From Pseudomonadota bacterium (GTDB taxonomy: Bacteria; Pseudomonadota; Alphaproteobacteria; Rhizobiales; Beijerinckiaceae), in the NCBI GenBank assembly GCA_023393655.1, contig JAEWKP010000039.1, forward strand, positions 1-5,827: a DNA stretch of 5,827 nucleotides, given 5' to 3'. Of the stretch, positions 5,203 to 5,827 are shown one piece after another. Position 1 is the first letter of the stretch; each line of letters starts with the position of its first letter. The position numbers were made by a program, and so were the translations under genes. The notes beneath the pieces were generated by a model. The model made no database searches, had not been told where the DNA came from, and was given only the letters and a program-made list of their open reading frames with translations.

Positions 5203-5827
5203 GCGGCAAGGGCGCGATCCTCAGGACCTATCGCTACGCGACGGCGCTGCTGGAGCCGGCGGCGGCGGGGCTCCTGCTCTGGCGCCGGCGCCGCGGCAAG
5301 GAAGACCCTGCACGGCACGCGGAACGGCGCGGCCACGCGAGCGTCAAGCGGCCGAACAAGCCACTGGTCTGGCTGCATGGCGCGAGCGTGGGCGAGACCG
5401 TAACCCTGCTGCCCCTGATTGCCAGATTGCAGAAGCGCGGCTTCGCCGTTCTGGTGACCTCGGGCACCGTCACCTCGGCCAAGCTGATGGCGGCGCGGCT
5501 GCCGGGCGGCGTGATCCATCAATACATCCCGCTCGACGTGCCCCGCTACATGCGCCGCTTCATGGACCACTGGCGCCCGGATCTCTGCCTGATCTGCGAA
5601 TCCGAGATCTGGCCCAACCTGCTGATCGAGGCGCAGCGCCGCGCCATGCCCGTGGTGATGGTCAATGGCCGGATGTCGGAGCGCTCCTTCGCCCGCTGGT
5701 ACAAGATGCCGAAGACCTCGCGCTTCCTGCTCTCCTGCTTCGAGGCCTGCCTGGCGCAGTCGCAGGGCGATGCCGAGCGGCTGGCCCAGCTCGGCGCGCC
5801 GCGCGTCAGCGTCGCCGGCAACCTGAA
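5199..5827 (+). CDS. waaA: Kdo transferase WaaA, 3' end beyond window
   Basis: WaaA (KdtA) is a GT-B glycosyltransferase on the cytoplasmic face of the inner membrane that transfers Kdo from CMP-Kdo to the lipid A precursor, starting the LPS core. The 209 complete residues seen are the N-terminal acceptor-binding half. A weakly hydrophobic N-terminal helix (about 13-28) and a basic RRRR stretch (29-32) could anchor it to the membrane. HGASVGE (60-66) includes the catalytic Glu66; TSGTVTSAKL (87-96), YIPLDVP (109-115), ESEIWPN (134-140) and VNGRMSERS (155-163) are the usual blocks. The family is about 420-440 residues, so about half is missing past the right edge. The ATG lies inside the acyltransferase stop (ATGA, 5199-5202), giving translational coupling. 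In this arrangement lpxK often follows, but it is not in view. Confidence 0.96.
   Translation, partial: MSGKGAILRTYRYATALLEPAAAGLLLWRRRRGKEDPARHAERRGHASVKRPNKPLVWLHGASVGETVTLLPLIARLQKRGFAVLVTSGTVTSAKLMAARLPGGVIHQYIPLDVPRYMRRFMDHWRPDLCLICESEIWPNLLIEAQRRAMPVVMVNGRMSERSFARWYKMPKTSRFLLSCFEACLAQSQGDAERLAQLGAPRVSVAGNL

Overview
This high-GC window (about two thirds G+C by eye) looks like an ordinary chromosomal housekeeping segment of an alphaproteobacterium, most likely of the order Hyphomicrobiales (Rhizobiales). A Bosea-like or related genus is a guess from the style of the proteins, not something shown here. The evidence is the protein families (DUF6101 and DUF4170 are, from memory, typical of alphaproteobacteria), the neighbourhood of rsmE with ubiA, and the order phosphatase - DUF4170 - DUF374 acyltransferase - Kdo transferase, which I recall as a common rhizobial arrangement. 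I see no RNA genes, insertion sequences, CRISPR arrays, phage genes or attachment sites.

Layout. Positions 70-816 (minus strand) encode RsmE, an rRNA methyltransferase. A 193-bp divergent intergenic region (817-1009) follows, with two tight inverted repeats. Next, on the plus strand, come a small exported four-cysteine protein of unknown function (1010-1489) and, 16 bp later, UbiA for ubiquinone synthesis (1506-2486). UbiA converges, with a 3-bp gap, on a DUF6101 protein on the minus strand (2490-3011). A second intergenic region (3012-3260) holds several inverted repeats. The plus-strand cluster then runs: inositol-monophosphatase/CysQ-like phosphatase (3261-4088), DUF4170 protein (4180-4422), DUF374 acyltransferase (4465-5202) and Kdo transferase WaaA (5199 to the window edge, truncated).

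How the genes fit together. The right half is probably one transcription unit ending in envelope biosynthesis: the acyltransferase and WaaA overlap by four bases (ATGA) and WaaA adds Kdo to lipid A. The left half joins translation (rRNA methylation), an uncharacterised periplasmic protein and respiratory quinone synthesis. I did not find a clear new biological system. The points most worth a second look are the conserved small proteins of unknown function (exported four-cysteine protein, DUF4170, DUF6101) and a few intergenic inverted repeats, one of which overlaps the ribosome binding site of the phosphatase gene.
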